From the NCBI RefSeq assembly GCF_024730565.1, contig NZ_CP077725.1, forward strand, positions 3,738,501 to 3,802,500: 64,000 nt of DNA, given 5' to 3'. The notes under the pieces are model-generated. The model had not been told where the DNA came from, ran no database searches, and was given only the letters and a program-made list of their open reading frames with translations. The stretch is from Clostridium sp. CM027. GTDB taxonomy: Bacteria > Bacillota > Clostridia > Clostridiales > Clostridiaceae. The position numbers and the translations under genes were made by a program. This document shows, one piece after another, positions 34,902 through 44,741 of this stretch (within the stretch, counting starts at the first letter, position 1; the number at the start of each line of letters is the position of its first letter).

Positions 34902-35588
34902 ATGGAAATTTTAAAGGTTGAAAATTTAAATAAAACTTATGGTAAAGGCGAAAACAAGGTGGATGCACTTAAAAATATAAATTTATCAGTTGATAAGGGT
35001 GAGTTTGTAGCAATTGTGGGAGCATCAGGTTCTGGAAAAAGTACACTTCTTCATTTGCTCGGAGGACTAGATAGACCAACATCTGGCAATGTAGTTATTG
35101 ATGGAGAAAGCATTTATGATTACAAGGAAGAAAAACTTGCAGTGTTTAGAAGAAGAAAAATAGGTTTTGTATTTCAGTTTTATAACTTACTACCTATTTT
35201 AGATGTAGAGGAAAATATAGCACTTCCAGCCTTACTTGATAATGATAAGGTGGATAAAATCTATTTAGAAGAGCTTATTAAAGTATTAGGACTTAGCGAG
35301 CGGAAAAATCATCTTCCATCAGAATTATCAGGGGGTCAACAGCAAAGGATATCAATTGGTAGAGCTGTATTTAATAAGCCGTCAATAATACTTGCAGATG
35401 AACCAACAGGAAATCTTGATACTAAGAATTCAAAAGATGTTATGGAATTATTAAAATTTACGACTAAAAAATATAACCAAACATTAATACTTATTACCCA
35501 TGACGTTAATATAGCAAACATGGCAGATAGAGTTATCACCATTTACGATGGTGAAATAACTTCGAACAAAAACTTAAAAGTAAACTAG
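34902..35588 (+). CDS. MacB/LolD-type ABC ATPase, copy 1
   Basis: This 228-residue ATP-binding subunit has Walker A GASGSGKST, signature LSGGQQQRISIGRA, Walker B IILADEPTGNLD and switch His in LITHD. The ADEPTGNLD box marks the MacB/LolD/BceA group that powers FtsX-like permeases. AAAAGGAGAG precedes the ATG. The permease gene follows after 11 nt. The protein differs from copy 2 at only two residues, and the first 550 nt are almost unchanged at the DNA level. It is probably an antimicrobial-peptide or envelope-stress module, given the nearby two-component system. Confidence 0.9.
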   Translation: MEILKVENLNKTYGKGENKVDALKNINLSVDKGEFVAIVGASGSGKSTLLHLLGGLDRPTSGNVVIDGESIYDYKEEKLAVFRRRKIGFVFQFYNLLPILDVEENIALPALLDNDKVDKIYLEELIKVLGLSERKNHLPSELSGGQQQRISIGRAVFNKPSIILADEPTGNLDTKNSKDVMELLKFTTKKYNQTLILITHDVNIANMADRVITIYDGEITSNKNLKVN

Positions 35589-35599
35589 GAGGGAAAGAG

Positions 35600-38098
35600 A
35601 TGATAACTAGTTATAAACAGCTCACAGGGAAATATTTAAAGAAAAATAAAAAAAGAACCACACTTACGATTATTGGAATAATGTTAGCAGTTGCACTTAT
35701 AGCAACAATAGGACTTTTCCTTAAAGGAATTCAGGATACGAAGATACAGGATGCTAAAAATATGTATGGTTCTTCTCATTTAATTTTTACAAAAACCAAT
35801 GAAAAGTTAATATCTAAAATAATTAATAATCCTAAAGTATCTAGAAGTGGATTGTATAATGAAAGCGAAAAAACAAAGCTAGGGGATAAATTGGCTGGTA
35901 AAATTATAACAGCAACAGACAAGGCTTTAGAACTTTTGCCATATAAAGCAAAGATAGGGAGATTGCCGGAAAAAGAAAATGAAGTAGCGATGGAAAAGTG
36001 GATATTACCATCTATTGATAAAAACGCTAAAGTAGGGAATAAAATTAAAGTTAGTAATAAGGAGTATACTCTTGTAGGAATACTTAAGGATAGTGTAATA
36101 AATCAAATAAATGGTAATGGAGTAATTTTATCTAAAAATAATAATATTGATAAACAAAATGCACAGTTACTTGTAGAAATAAGCTCAAAAACAAACTTAA
36201 AAACTGCCGTAGGCGAATTAAAGAAGTTAGGTGAGAAAGATACCGTTGAGGAAAACAGTTATTTGCTAAAAATGCAGGGAGCAGGAGATTCTGGTTCAGG
36301 TCTTAAAGGATTATATGTATCCTTAGCAATAACAATTGGAATAGTTTTAATAGCCACTGTAGCCGTAATATATAATTCATTTCAAATAAGTGTTGTGGAA
36401 AGGATTAAACAGTTTGGACTTTTAAGAGCAGTGGGAACTACTCCAATTCAAATTAGAAAAATTGTCCTAAGAGAGGCAACAATCCTCGCGGCAATAGCTA
36501 TTCCATTAGGATTACTATGCAGCATTATAATTATATATGGAATAAATATTGCATTTAAATTAATTGGAGCAGATTCAGTTATACTTATGAAAATTTCTAT
36601 ATCACCTATGGTTTTATGCATAAGCGCAGCAGTAGGTCTTATAGCAATATACCTATCATCACTAGTGCCAGCATTCTTCGCAGGAAGAATTTCACCACTG
36701 AATGCTATAAGTGGTAGAACATCTATAACAAAGGAGAAAATAAAAAGAAGAAAGAATAGAGTTATTCAAAAAATATTTGGGTTTGAGGGAGCATTAGCAG
36801 CTAAAAATATTAAGCGAAATAGAAAAAGATATAGATTAACTATTTTTTCTATAGTAATAAGTGTGGTGTTATTTGTTGCTTTTAAATCTTTGATGGATAT
36901 GTCACTCAAGATATCATCAAATCTTAATGAATCAAAAAACAGTCACTTCACAGTTTTTCAAAATACTGTTGGAGGTAACCCCGAAAACACAACTATAGAT
37001 AATATTAAAGCATTAAAGTCTGTAGATAAGGTATATAAAGAATATAATCAATATTCTTTTGACATGGCAGTAAACAAAAATAGTGAAGTTAAAGAAATTC
37101 AGGACATGAAAAATATATATAAAAAAACAACTTTAGGTGGAGTGGAGAAAACCCTTATAGCGAGTTCTATCGCTATATATGACAAGGAGTCTCTAGAAGT
37201 TTCTAAAAAATATTTAAAGTCAGGAAATATTAATATAGAAAAACTAAATAGTGAAAATGGAGTAATCTTAATTAATAAAAATAGAATACATGACGAAGCT
37301 ACAAAGAAAGATTATTTCGGACCAATAGCAAATATAAAAGTAGGAGATGAAATAGCTCTTCAATATGATGCTTCTGAGGAAGGGGAAGCCGCTAAGGCAA
37401 AGACTGTATTTGGTAAAGGCAAAGTTAATAAAGTAAAGGTTATGGCAATTCTTGAGAGTGAGCCTTTTGATTATTGGGGAACCTCTAATGGATTGAAAAT
37501 AATCACAACAGAAGAAATGGGAAAGAAATTAACCGAGGGCAAGGACATTAAACCTGTAAACTTAAATATAGTTCTTAAAGATGTAAAAAATGAAGAAGCA
37601 GGAAAAATAGGAATAAAAAATGCCATAAAATCAAACCCCGCTTTAATGGTAATAAATAATATAGATAATAATAGAACTGAAAAATCCGGAATGTTAATGA
37701 TCCAAATATTATTGTATGGATTTATACTAGTAGTGTCCTTAATAGGTAGTGTTAATATTGTAAATACATTAACAACAAATATTATTCTTAGAAAAAGAGA
37801 GTTTGCTACATTAAAGTCCATAGGGCTAACTCAGAAGGGTATAAAGAAAATGATTGTACTAGAAGGTCTTCTCTATGGAATTATTGGTACTATATATGGA
37901 TCAATAATAGGCTGCGGCATATCATTTCTACTGTTCAAATCAATGAGTGCCTTTAGAGAGATGAGATGGATTATGCCATGGGAGGCAATAGCTATTGCGG
38001 GAATCGCCTCTATAGCAATAAGCTATATTTCAGTATTATCACCACTTTCAAGAATTAAAAAAGAGAATTTAATTGAAGCAGTTAGAGAAGATTATTAA
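35600..38098 (+). CDS. FtsX-like ABC permease, copy 1
   Basis: This 832-residue membrane protein has an N-terminal helix (about 18-42), an extracytoplasmic MacB-core-like domain (about 45-235) and a first FtsX block of helices (about 240-370). A second large extracytoplasmic region (about 440-680) and a second FtsX block (about 690-825) ending in AVREDY follow. Helix-adjacent motifs such as RIKQFGLLRAVGTTPIQIRK and KREFATLKSIGLTQKGIKK are the conserved cytoplasmic FtsX segments. It works with the ATPase upstream. It differs from the 10-helix BceB type in having two FtsX blocks. It is similar to copy 2 throughout but much more divergent in the extracytoplasmic regions. Confidence 0.88.
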   Translation: MITSYKQLTGKYLKKNKKRTTLTIIGIMLAVALIATIGLFLKGIQDTKIQDAKNMYGSSHLIFTKTNEKLISKIINNPKVSRSGLYNESEKTKLGDKLAGKIITATDKALELLPYKAKIGRLPEKENEVAMEKWILPSIDKNAKVGNKIKVSNKEYTLVGILKDSVINQINGNGVILSKNNNIDKQNAQLLVEISSKTNLKTAVGELKKLGEKDTVEENSYLLKMQGAGDSGSGLKGLYVSLAITIGIVLIATVAVIYNSFQISVVERIKQFGLLRAVGTTPIQIRKIVLREATILAAIAIPLGLLCSIIIIYGINIAFKLIGADSVILMKISISPMVLCISAAVGLIAIYLSSLVPAFFAGRISPLNAISGRTSITKEKIKRRKNRVIQKIFGFEGALAAKNIKRNRKRYRLTIFSIVISVVLFVAFKSLMDMSLKISSNLNESKNSHFTVFQNTVGGNPENTTIDNIKALKSVDKVYKEYNQYSFDMAVNKNSEVKEIQDMKNIYKKTTLGGVEKTLIASSIAIYDKESLEVSKKYLKSGNINIEKLNSENGVILINKNRIHDEATKKDYFGPIANIKVGDEIALQYDASEEGEAAKAKTVFGKGKVNKVKVMAILESEPFDYWGTSNGLKIITTEEMGKKLTEGKDIKPVNLNIVLKDVKNEEAGKIGIKNAIKSNPALMVINNIDNNRTEKSGMLMIQILLYGFILVVSLIGSVNIVNTLTTNIILRKREFATLKSIGLTQKGIKKMIVLEGLLYGIIGTIYGSIIGCGISFLLFKSMSAFREMRWIMPWEAIAIAGIASIAISYISVLSPLSRIKKENLIEAVREDY

Positions 38099-38100
38099 TC

Positions 38101-38343
38101 AAAATACGACTAATATTATATTGAATTCTGTTTTCACGGTTTCAGGTGGAGCATTTAATATTAATGGCTGTCGGCATTGGAGTTTTTATTTTAACTGTGG
38201 GGAATATCGTAGCAATGGTACTCGCTACATTTAATTGGTCAAAATATATGCATATTTGGCCTTTGTTAAAAGAGATATAGCATAATAGTATAAATAAAAT
38301 ATAAAACACCAGGTTGAATATGAAATTTATTCAGGTGTTTTTG
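38101..38343 (+). pseudogene. Chimeric scrap of two ABC permease genes plus terminator
   Basis: Bases 38101-38163 match the 3' part of the GntR-cassette permease (about 34133-34195). From 38164 the sequence switches to the 3' end of the BcrA-partner permease (about 32079-32150), and after an internal deletion to its last codons (about 32280-32310). A degraded copy of the cassette terminator follows at 38303-38343. No reading frame is intact. It is the footprint of an earlier additional cassette that was mostly deleted. Confidence 0.8.
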
Positions 38344-38488
38344 TTTTTTGAGTTATTGGTTTTATTAGACTATCTTACGGTACTGTAAGATAACTTTTTT
38401 ATTTGTAAGTTGAGTGACATGGAGTGAAAGTGGTGAGTGAAGTATAATATGGTTATAGTGATGAGAAAAGAAAAAAGGAGAGATATAA

Positions 38489-39175
38489 ATGGAAATTTTA
38501 AAGGTTGAAAATTTAAATAAAACTTATGGAAAAGGCGAAAACAAGGTGGATGCACTTAAAAATATAAATTTATCAGTTGATAAGGGTGAGTTTGTAGCAA
38601 TTGTGGGAGCATCAGGTTCTGGAAAAAGTACACTTCTTCATTTGCTCGGAGGACTAGATAGACCAACATCTGGCAATGTAGTTATTGATGGAGAAAGCAT
38701 TTATGATTACAAGGAAGAAAAACTTGCAGTGTTTAGAAGAAGAAAAATAGGTTTTGTATTTCAGTTTTATAACTTACTACCTATTTTAGATGTAGAGGAA
38801 AATATAGCACTTCCAGCCTTACTTGATAATGATAAGGTGGATAAAATCTATTTAGAAGAGCTTATTAAAGTATTAGGACTTAGCGAGCGGAAAAATCATC
38901 TTCCATCAGAATTATCAGGGGGTCAACAGCAAAGGATATCAATTGGTAGAGCTGTATTTAATAAGCCGTCAATAATACTTGCAGATGAACCAACAGGAAA
39001 TCTTGATACTAAGAATTCAAAAGATGTTATGGAATTATTAAAGTTTACTGCTAAAAAATATAATCAAACACTAATACTTATTACCCATGATGTTAATATA
39101 GCAAACATGGCAGATAGAGTTATTACCATTTACGATGGTGAAATAACTTCGGACAAAAACTTAAAAGTAAACTAG
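38489..39175 (+). CDS. MacB/LolD-type ABC ATPase, copy 2
   Basis: This 228-residue ATPase is almost the same as copy 1. Substitutions are Thr to Ala in FTAKKYNQ and Asn to Asp near the C-terminus. All ATPase motifs are intact. By eye the first approximately 550 nt differ from copy 1 at one base, while the last 135 nt differ at about eight, an abrupt change that suggests gene conversion. AAAAAGGAGAG precedes the ATG, and the permease gene starts 13 nt after the stop. Confidence 0.9.
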   Translation: MEILKVENLNKTYGKGENKVDALKNINLSVDKGEFVAIVGASGSGKSTLLHLLGGLDRPTSGNVVIDGESIYDYKEEKLAVFRRRKIGFVFQFYNLLPILDVEENIALPALLDNDKVDKIYLEELIKVLGLSERKNHLPSELSGGQQQRISIGRAVFNKPSIILADEPTGNLDTKNSKDVMELLKFTAKKYNQTLILITHDVNIANMADRVITIYDGEITSDKNLKVN

Positions 39176-39188
39176 GGGAGGGAAAGAG

Positions 39189-41690
39189 ATGATAACTAGT
39201 TATAAACAGCTCACAGGTAAATATTTAAAGAAAAACAAAAAAAGAACCGCACTTACGATTATTGGAATAATGCTATCAGTTGCACTTATATCAACAATAG
39301 GTCTTTTCTTTAAAGGAATGCAAGATGCGAAGATACAGGAGGCTATAAACAGGGGAGGTGCTTATCATTTAGCATTTCAAAAAACGAATGAAAAGTTAAT
39401 CTCTAAAATAGTTAATAACCCTAAAGTGGCGAGGTCTGGATTGTATATTAAAAGTAAAGAAATAAAGATAGGTGATAAATTAGTTGTTAACGTAATAACA
39501 GCAACAGATAAGGCTTTAGAACTTTTTCCTTATAAAACAAAGATAGGGAGATTGCCAGAAAAAGAAAATGAAGTAGCAATGGAAAAGTGGGTTTTGTCAC
39601 ATATTGATAAGGATGTTAAAGTAGGAAATAAAATTAAAGTTGACAAGAAAGAATATACTCTTGTAGGAATACTCGGGGATAATGTACAAAATCAGTTAGA
39701 TGGTAATGGATCAATTTTATCTAAAAATAATAATATTAACAAGCAAAATGCGGCGTTACTGGTAGAAATAAGCTCAAAAACAAACTTAAAAACTGCCGTG
39801 AATGAATTAAAGCAGTTAGGGGAGAAAGATACCGTTACGGAAAACGATAATTTGCTACGAATGCAAGGAGCGGGTGATTCAAATTCTAGAGAATTATTTG
39901 AAACCTTAGCAATAATAATTGGAATAGTTTTAATTTCAACAATAGCCGTAATATATAATTCATTTCAAATAAGCGTTGTGGAAAGAATTAAACAGTTTGG
40001 ACTTTTAAGAGCAGTGGGAACTACTCCAATACAAATTAGAAAGATTGTCCTAAGAGAAGCAACAATCCTCGCAGTAATAGCTATTCCACTAGGTCTCATA
40101 TGCAGTATTATAGCTATATATGGAATAAGCATTGCATTTAAATTAATTGATGTAGGTTCACTTATGCCTATGAAAATTTCTATATCACCTATGATTTTAT
40201 GCATAAGTGTAGCTGTAGGTCTTATAGCGATATACCTATCAGCACTCGTGCCAGCATATTTCGCAGGCAGAATTTCACCACTGAATGCTATAAGTGGTAG
40301 AACTTCTATAACAAAGGAGAAAATAAAAAGAAGAAAGAATAGAGTTATTCAAAAAATATTTGGGTTTGAAGGAGCATTGGCTGCTAAAAATATAAAGAGA
40401 AATAGAAAAAGATATAGGATAACTGTTTTTTCAATAGTAATAAGTGTGGTGTTATTTGTCACTTTTAAATCCTTCATGGATATGTCACTTAATATATCAT
40501 CCGATCTTAATGAATTAAAAAACATTCATTTCACAGTTATAAGTAATAGGGATGCAACAGAAAACTTCATAAATAGTAAAATAGAAGATGATATTAAAGC
40601 ACTGAATTCAGTTGATAAGGTATATGGATCGTTCAGTACCTATAATTTCGATATGACAATAAGTAAAAACAGTGAAGTTAAGAAAATTCAAGATATGAAA
40701 AATATATACAAAAAATCAACTTTAGATGGAGTGGAGAAAACCCTTATAGAAAGTTCCATTTCAATTTATGATAAGGATTCACTAGAAGTTTCTAAAAAAT
40801 ATCTAAAGTCAGGAAATATTGATATAGAAAAACTAAATAGTGAAAATGGAGTAATCTTAATTAACAAAAATACAGTATATGATGAAAATACAAAGAAAGT
40901 GTATGTTGGACCACTAGCAGATGTAAAAGTAGGAGATGAAATAGACCTACAATATGATGCTTCTTTTAATGAGCGTTTTTCTAATAAAGCAACAAAGGTT
41001 GAATTTGGCAAGGGCAAAGTTAATAAAGTAAAGGTTATGGCAATTATTAATGAACCTTTTGATTATTGGAGATCTTCAAATGGATTAAAAATAATCACAA
41101 CAGAAGAAATGGGAAAGAAATTAACAGATATTAAGGAGATTAAACCTAAAAACTTAAAAATAGTTCTTAAAGATGTAAAAAATGAAGATGCAGCGAAAAT
41201 ATCAATAGAAGCTGCCATAAAATCAAATAATTCTTTAACGGTAATAAATAATATAAATGAAAATAGACAAGATAAATCTTCAATATTAATGATCAAAATA
41301 TTATTGTATGGATTTGTACTAGTGGTTTCATTAATAGGAAGTGTTAATATTATAAATACATTAACAACAAATATTATCCTCAGAAAAAGAGAGTTTGCTA
41401 CATTAAAATCCATAGGGCTAACTCAAAAGGGTTTAAAGAAAATGATTGTGCTAGAAGGACTTCTCTACGGCATTGTTGGTGCTATATATGGCTGTATAAT
41501 AGGCTGCGGCATATCCTTTATGTTGTTCAAAGCAATGGGTGGATTTAGAGTGATGCGATGGATGGTGCCATGGGAGGCAATAGCTATTGCGGGAACTTTC
41601 TCTATAGTAATAAGTTATATTTCAGTATTATCACCACTTTCAAGAATTAAAAAAGAAAACTTAATAGAGGCAGTTAGAGAAGATTATTAA
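39189..41690 (+). CDS. FtsX-like ABC permease, copy 2
   Basis: This 833-residue paralogue of the permease at 35600 has the same two-FtsX layout. Cytoplasmic segments such as ISPLNAISGRTSITKEKIKR are unchanged. The extracytoplasmic domains differ by many substitutions and small indels (for example around residues 55-80 and 450-480). This pattern fits different ligand recognition with shared energy coupling. The stop codon lies within a perfect 26-bp palindrome that acts as the terminator. The two-component system follows 240 nt downstream. Confidence 0.88.
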   Translation: MITSYKQLTGKYLKKNKKRTALTIIGIMLSVALISTIGLFFKGMQDAKIQEAINRGGAYHLAFQKTNEKLISKIVNNPKVARSGLYIKSKEIKIGDKLVVNVITATDKALELFPYKTKIGRLPEKENEVAMEKWVLSHIDKDVKVGNKIKVDKKEYTLVGILGDNVQNQLDGNGSILSKNNNINKQNAALLVEISSKTNLKTAVNELKQLGEKDTVTENDNLLRMQGAGDSNSRELFETLAIIIGIVLISTIAVIYNSFQISVVERIKQFGLLRAVGTTPIQIRKIVLREATILAVIAIPLGLICSIIAIYGISIAFKLIDVGSLMPMKISISPMILCISVAVGLIAIYLSALVPAYFAGRISPLNAISGRTSITKEKIKRRKNRVIQKIFGFEGALAAKNIKRNRKRYRITVFSIVISVVLFVTFKSFMDMSLNISSDLNELKNIHFTVISNRDATENFINSKIEDDIKALNSVDKVYGSFSTYNFDMTISKNSEVKKIQDMKNIYKKSTLDGVEKTLIESSISIYDKDSLEVSKKYLKSGNIDIEKLNSENGVILINKNTVYDENTKKVYVGPLADVKVGDEIDLQYDASFNERFSNKATKVEFGKGKVNKVKVMAIINEPFDYWRSSNGLKIITTEEMGKKLTDIKEIKPKNLKIVLKDVKNEDAAKISIEAAIKSNNSLTVINNINENRQDKSSILMIKILLYGFVLVVSLIGSVNIINTLTTNIILRKREFATLKSIGLTQKGLKKMIVLEGLLYGIVGAIYGCIIGCGISFMLFKAMGGFRVMRWMVPWEAIAIAGTFSIVISYISVLSPLSRIKKENLIEAVREDY

Positions 41691-41708
41691 TAATCTTCTC
41701 TGTTTTTT
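41676..41708 (+). terminator. Terminator overlapping the end of permease copy 2
   Basis: A perfect 26-nt palindrome (41676-41701, arms of 13 nt starting AGAGAAGATTATT) is followed by G and six T. The stop codon at 41688-41690 is inside the stem. Confidence 0.88.
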
Positions 41709-41933
41709 ATTATATAGTAAATCATGAATTTTTTTTAACATGCCTTAAATTTGTACCGTAATATTATATAAGTACTTGTTTAATTATAGTTTATTTATAT
41801 GTTAATTGTAACATGAATTCCAATGAAATAAGACAAGTTGGTAAGAAATTCTATATACATTAGCTTTAACTTAAGACATAATTGAGGTATTATTAATGTG
41901 TTACTTAACAATATTTAGGATGAGGTGAACGAG

Positions 41934-42629
41934 ATGAATAGATTATTATTAGTTGAAGATGATGAATCACTAGCCCTTGGCATAGAGTTTTCTCTAAAAG
42001 ATGGTGGCTACGAAGTTTCTAGAGCCGCAACAGTAGAAGGTGGAAAAAAATTATTCCATTTAGAAAAGTTTGATTTGATTTTATTAGATGTTAATTTACC
42101 TGATGGAAATGGATATGAATTATGTAAGTACATAAGGAGCAAAAGTGATGTGCTAATAATATTTTTAACAGCCTGTGATGATGAGGTTAATATAGTTCAG
42201 GGACTTGAAATAGGTGGGGATGATTATATAACAAAGCCATTTCGCGTAAGAGAACTTTTATCAAGAATAAAGGCACTAATAAGGCGCAACTCTAAAAATA
42301 TATCTATAAAAAGTACAATGAAAAGTGAAAATATATTAGTTGATAATATAAAATCAGCAGTGTGGAAAAATGGTGAAGTCATAAATCTTACGGCGCAAGA
42401 ATATAAACTTTTATTAATATTTATGAATAAACCTAATGTTCTAATGAAGAGGGATGAGATATTGTGTGAATTATTAGAAGGGGAAGATCCTTTCTTTGAT
42501 GAAAATACACTATCTGTTTATATTAAGAGAATAAGAGATAAAATAGAAGATAACCCGAGGGAACCACAATATATAGTCAATAAACGTGGGCTAGGGTACA
42601 AGTGGAATAAGGAGATTATTAAGGGGTAG
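41934..42629 (+). CDS. OmpR-type response regulator next to the MacB-type exporters
   Basis: This 231-residue regulator has a receiver domain (LLLVEDDESLALG, phosphoacceptor Asp in DLILLDVNLPDG, Lys in ITKPF) and a winged-helix DNA-binding domain (about 130-228; VYIKRIRDKIEDNPREPQYIVNKRGLGYKW). I chose ATG 41934, 7 nt after GAGGTG, over a GTG within that ribosome binding site. It is paired with the kinase gene 6 nt downstream. It probably controls the two FtsX-type exporters, inferred from adjacency as in BceRS/VirRS-like modules. Confidence 0.9.
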   Translation: MNRLLLVEDDESLALGIEFSLKDGGYEVSRAATVEGGKKLFHLEKFDLILLDVNLPDGNGYELCKYIRSKSDVLIIFLTACDDEVNIVQGLEIGGDDYITKPFRVRELLSRIKALIRRNSKNISIKSTMKSENILVDNIKSAVWKNGEVINLTAQEYKLLLIFMNKPNVLMKRDEILCELLEGEDPFFDENTLSVYIKRIRDKIEDNPREPQYIVNKRGLGYKWNKEIIKG

Positions 42630-42635
42630 ATTAGT

Positions 42636-43877
42636 ATGAGAAGATATTTTGTTAATTCTGAGCTAAAAATAAGTACGGCGGTTCTTTTGTTTTTAATGAC
42701 TTTATTTTTGATCATTACATCATTATGTTTAAAAGTGCATCATGATAACTTAAAGGCTGATTATATAAAAAGTTTAGGAGTAATTAGCGAAAGAATGATA
42801 GAGAAAAATCCGGAAATGGAAAAGGAAATTATACCTCTTATTACAAAAGAAATTTCTAGGAAAGAAGCTATAAAAGGAAGTGCTTTTTTAAGAGAGTATG
42901 GGTTAAGCGAGGATTTAGAGAATGAACTTTTCCCATATGTGAGCACAACTATTATAAAGAATAACTACACAGTTATTTTAATTTTTATTCTTATGGGTGC
43001 TATAGTACTTATACTTAATTATGTTCAATATAGTTTTTTTTATAAAAGGATAAGAAGAGTAACCTACGCCGCAAAGAGGGTAGTTGAAGGCGATTACGAC
43101 ATAGATATTAATGAAAACAGAGAAGGAGATTTTTCAAAATTAGCAATTTCTTTTAACTCTATGAGGGAAATCATTAGGAGTAATTTAAGCGATCTTAGGC
43201 GGGAGAAACAATTTCTAGTGGATTTATTATCAGATATATCCCACCAGCTAAAAACTCCACTTTCATCTGTAATTTTATATAATGATATTATGGGTACAAA
43301 GGAGCTACCTCGAGAGCAAAATGAGGCATTTTTATTAAATAATCAAAATCAACTAGAAAAGATGAATTGGCTCATAAAGAATATACTTAAGCTTGCTAAA
43401 CTGGACGCTAAAGCAATAGAAATTGTAAAAGAAAAACAAAGCTTAAATGAAACATTGCAAGATTCAATAGAGGCTTTAGAAAGTAAGGCAAATGATTGCC
43501 AGGTTAAGATTATTTTTAATGAAAAAGAAGAGATAAATTTTGCACATGATAGGTTGTGGCTTCAAGAGGCACTTATTAATATTATTAAGAATGCTATAGA
43601 ACACACTCAACCTGGCGGAATCATAAACTTGGAGCTTATGGAAAATGCTTTGTATGCAAGAATTATAATAGAAGATACAGGCGAAGGTATAAGTGATACG
43701 GATTTGCCTAATATATTTAAAAGGTTTTATAAAGCAAAAAACTCTAAGAAAAGCGAGTCTATTGGAATTGGGCTAGCCCTTTCAAAATCGATAGTTGAAG
43801 CACATAATGGAATAATAGAAGTTCGAAGTAAGGTTGACATAGGAACCAGATTTATTATTACATTTATTAAATGGTGA
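42636..43877 (+). CDS. Sensor histidine kinase partner of the OmpR-type regulator
   Basis: This 413-residue kinase has two membrane helices (about 13-33 and 108-130) flanking a roughly 75-residue extracytoplasmic segment. A HAMP region, an H-box DISHQLKTPLSSV with the phosphoacceptor His, and an ATPase domain follow; the N-box is ALINIIKNAIEH and the G-boxes are DTGEGIS and SIGIGLALSKSIV. The moderate extracytoplasmic loop could sense the compound directly, unlike the loop-less BceS kinases that sense through their transporter. AAGGGGTAG precedes the ATG. Confidence 0.9.
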   Translation: MRRYFVNSELKISTAVLLFLMTLFLIITSLCLKVHHDNLKADYIKSLGVISERMIEKNPEMEKEIIPLITKEISRKEAIKGSAFLREYGLSEDLENELFPYVSTTIIKNNYTVILIFILMGAIVLILNYVQYSFFYKRIRRVTYAAKRVVEGDYDIDINENREGDFSKLAISFNSMREIIRSNLSDLRREKQFLVDLLSDISHQLKTPLSSVILYNDIMGTKELPREQNEAFLLNNQNQLEKMNWLIKNILKLAKLDAKAIEIVKEKQSLNETLQDSIEALESKANDCQVKIIFNEKEEINFAHDRLWLQEALINIIKNAIEHTQPGGIINLELMENALYARIIIEDTGEGISDTDLPNIFKRFYKAKNSKKSESIGIGLALSKSIVEAHNGIIEVRSKVDIGTRFIITFIKW

Positions 43878-43970
43878 ATACAAAGCAACAAAAAGTGGTA
43901 ATGCCCATCATTATCCAGTGTTTTATGATATAATAATTTTTATTGGTATTTTGAGTCTTGGAGGATTAAA

Positions 43971-44681
43971 ATGAAAAAGCTATATACAGACATATATGAT
44001 AATATAAAAAAAAATATTGTTAAAGGTATTTATACACCAGGGGAAAAACTTCCCTCAGAGAATGATTTTTGCAAAGAGTATGGGGTAAGTCGTGGTACTG
44101 TTAGAAAAGCTTTGGAGATGCTTGCTGAGGAAGGCTTTGTTAATAGTCTTCATGGTAAAGGGGTATTTGTTTTAGAAAATAATTTTATTTCATTTTCTGT
44201 TGGTGGTCTAGTTAGTTTTAAGGAAGCTAGTGCAAGCAGTAACCAAAATTTTATTACTACAGTGCCTAAATTCCAGGAAGTTATAATAGATGAAGTAATA
44301 AATAAAAAAAGCAATTTAAATGTAGGAAAAGAAGCTTTTCAATTATATAGAGTGCGTAGTTTAGAAGGTGAACGAATAATTTTCGATATTAATTATTTCT
44401 TAAAAGATGAAGTGCAAGGATTAACAAAAAAAATTGCAGAGAAATCCATTTATGAATATATTGAAGAAAGCTTAAATTTAAAAATAGGTTTTGCTAATAA
44501 AATTATACAAGTTGAAACTGCTAATTCAAGAGATAAATTAAATTTAGATATGAAATCTTATAATTTTGTTGTTGTTGTTAAAAATTATGTATATTTAGCT
44601 GATGGAAATCAATTTGAATATACAGAATCTCGTCATCGCCCAGACCGTTTTGTATTTACTGATTTTGCACGTCGCCGATAG
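43971..44681 (+). CDS. treR: GntR-family trehalose operon repressor
   Basis: This 236-residue regulator of the HutC subfamily has an N-terminal winged helix (PGEKLPSENDFCKEYGVSRGTVRKALEMLAEEGFV, HGKGVFV) and a C-terminal UTRA effector domain (about 75-235; YIEESLNLKIGFA, RPDRFVFTDFARRR). The ending is characteristic of TreR, which responds to trehalose-6-phosphate. TCTTGGAGG precedes the ATG. It is followed by its own terminator and by operator-like sites ahead of the trehalose PTS gene. Confidence 0.9.
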   Translation: MKKLYTDIYDNIKKNIVKGIYTPGEKLPSENDFCKEYGVSRGTVRKALEMLAEEGFVNSLHGKGVFVLENNFISFSVGGLVSFKEASASSNQNFITTVPKFQEVIIDEVINKKSNLNVGKEAFQLYRVRSLEGERIIFDINYFLKDEVQGLTKKIAEKSIYEYIEESLNLKIGFANKIIQVETANSRDKLNLDMKSYNFVVVVKNYVYLADGNQFEYTESRHRPDRFVFTDFARRR

Positions 44682-44694
44682 GGCGATTTTTTTT
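44672..44694 (+). terminator. Terminator overlapping the treR stop codon
   Basis: TCGCC (44672-44676) and GGCGA (44682-44686) flank the TAG stop and are followed by eight T. Confidence 0.75.
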
Positions 44695-44708
44695 GCGATT
44701 TAATAATT

Positions 44709-44722
44709 CAAAACCGTTTACA
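44709..44722 (+). promoter_or_regulatory. Candidate catabolite-responsive element (cre)
   Basis: CAAAACCGTTTACA agrees with the cre consensus TGWAANCGNTNNCA at 12 of 14 positions, including the central CG and the TNNCA half. It is just upstream of the trehalose promoter, a sensible place for CcpA control of a sugar PTS. Confidence 0.45.
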
Positions 44723-44741
44723 TTTTTTTCGCTTAAATCTA

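Noticed and set aside
32324-38343. CCACCTGG hairpins after the exporter cassettes as a second dispersed mobile repeat
   Set aside because: They occur only at the ends of the duplicated cassettes with T tracts, so they are terminators copied with the cassettes.
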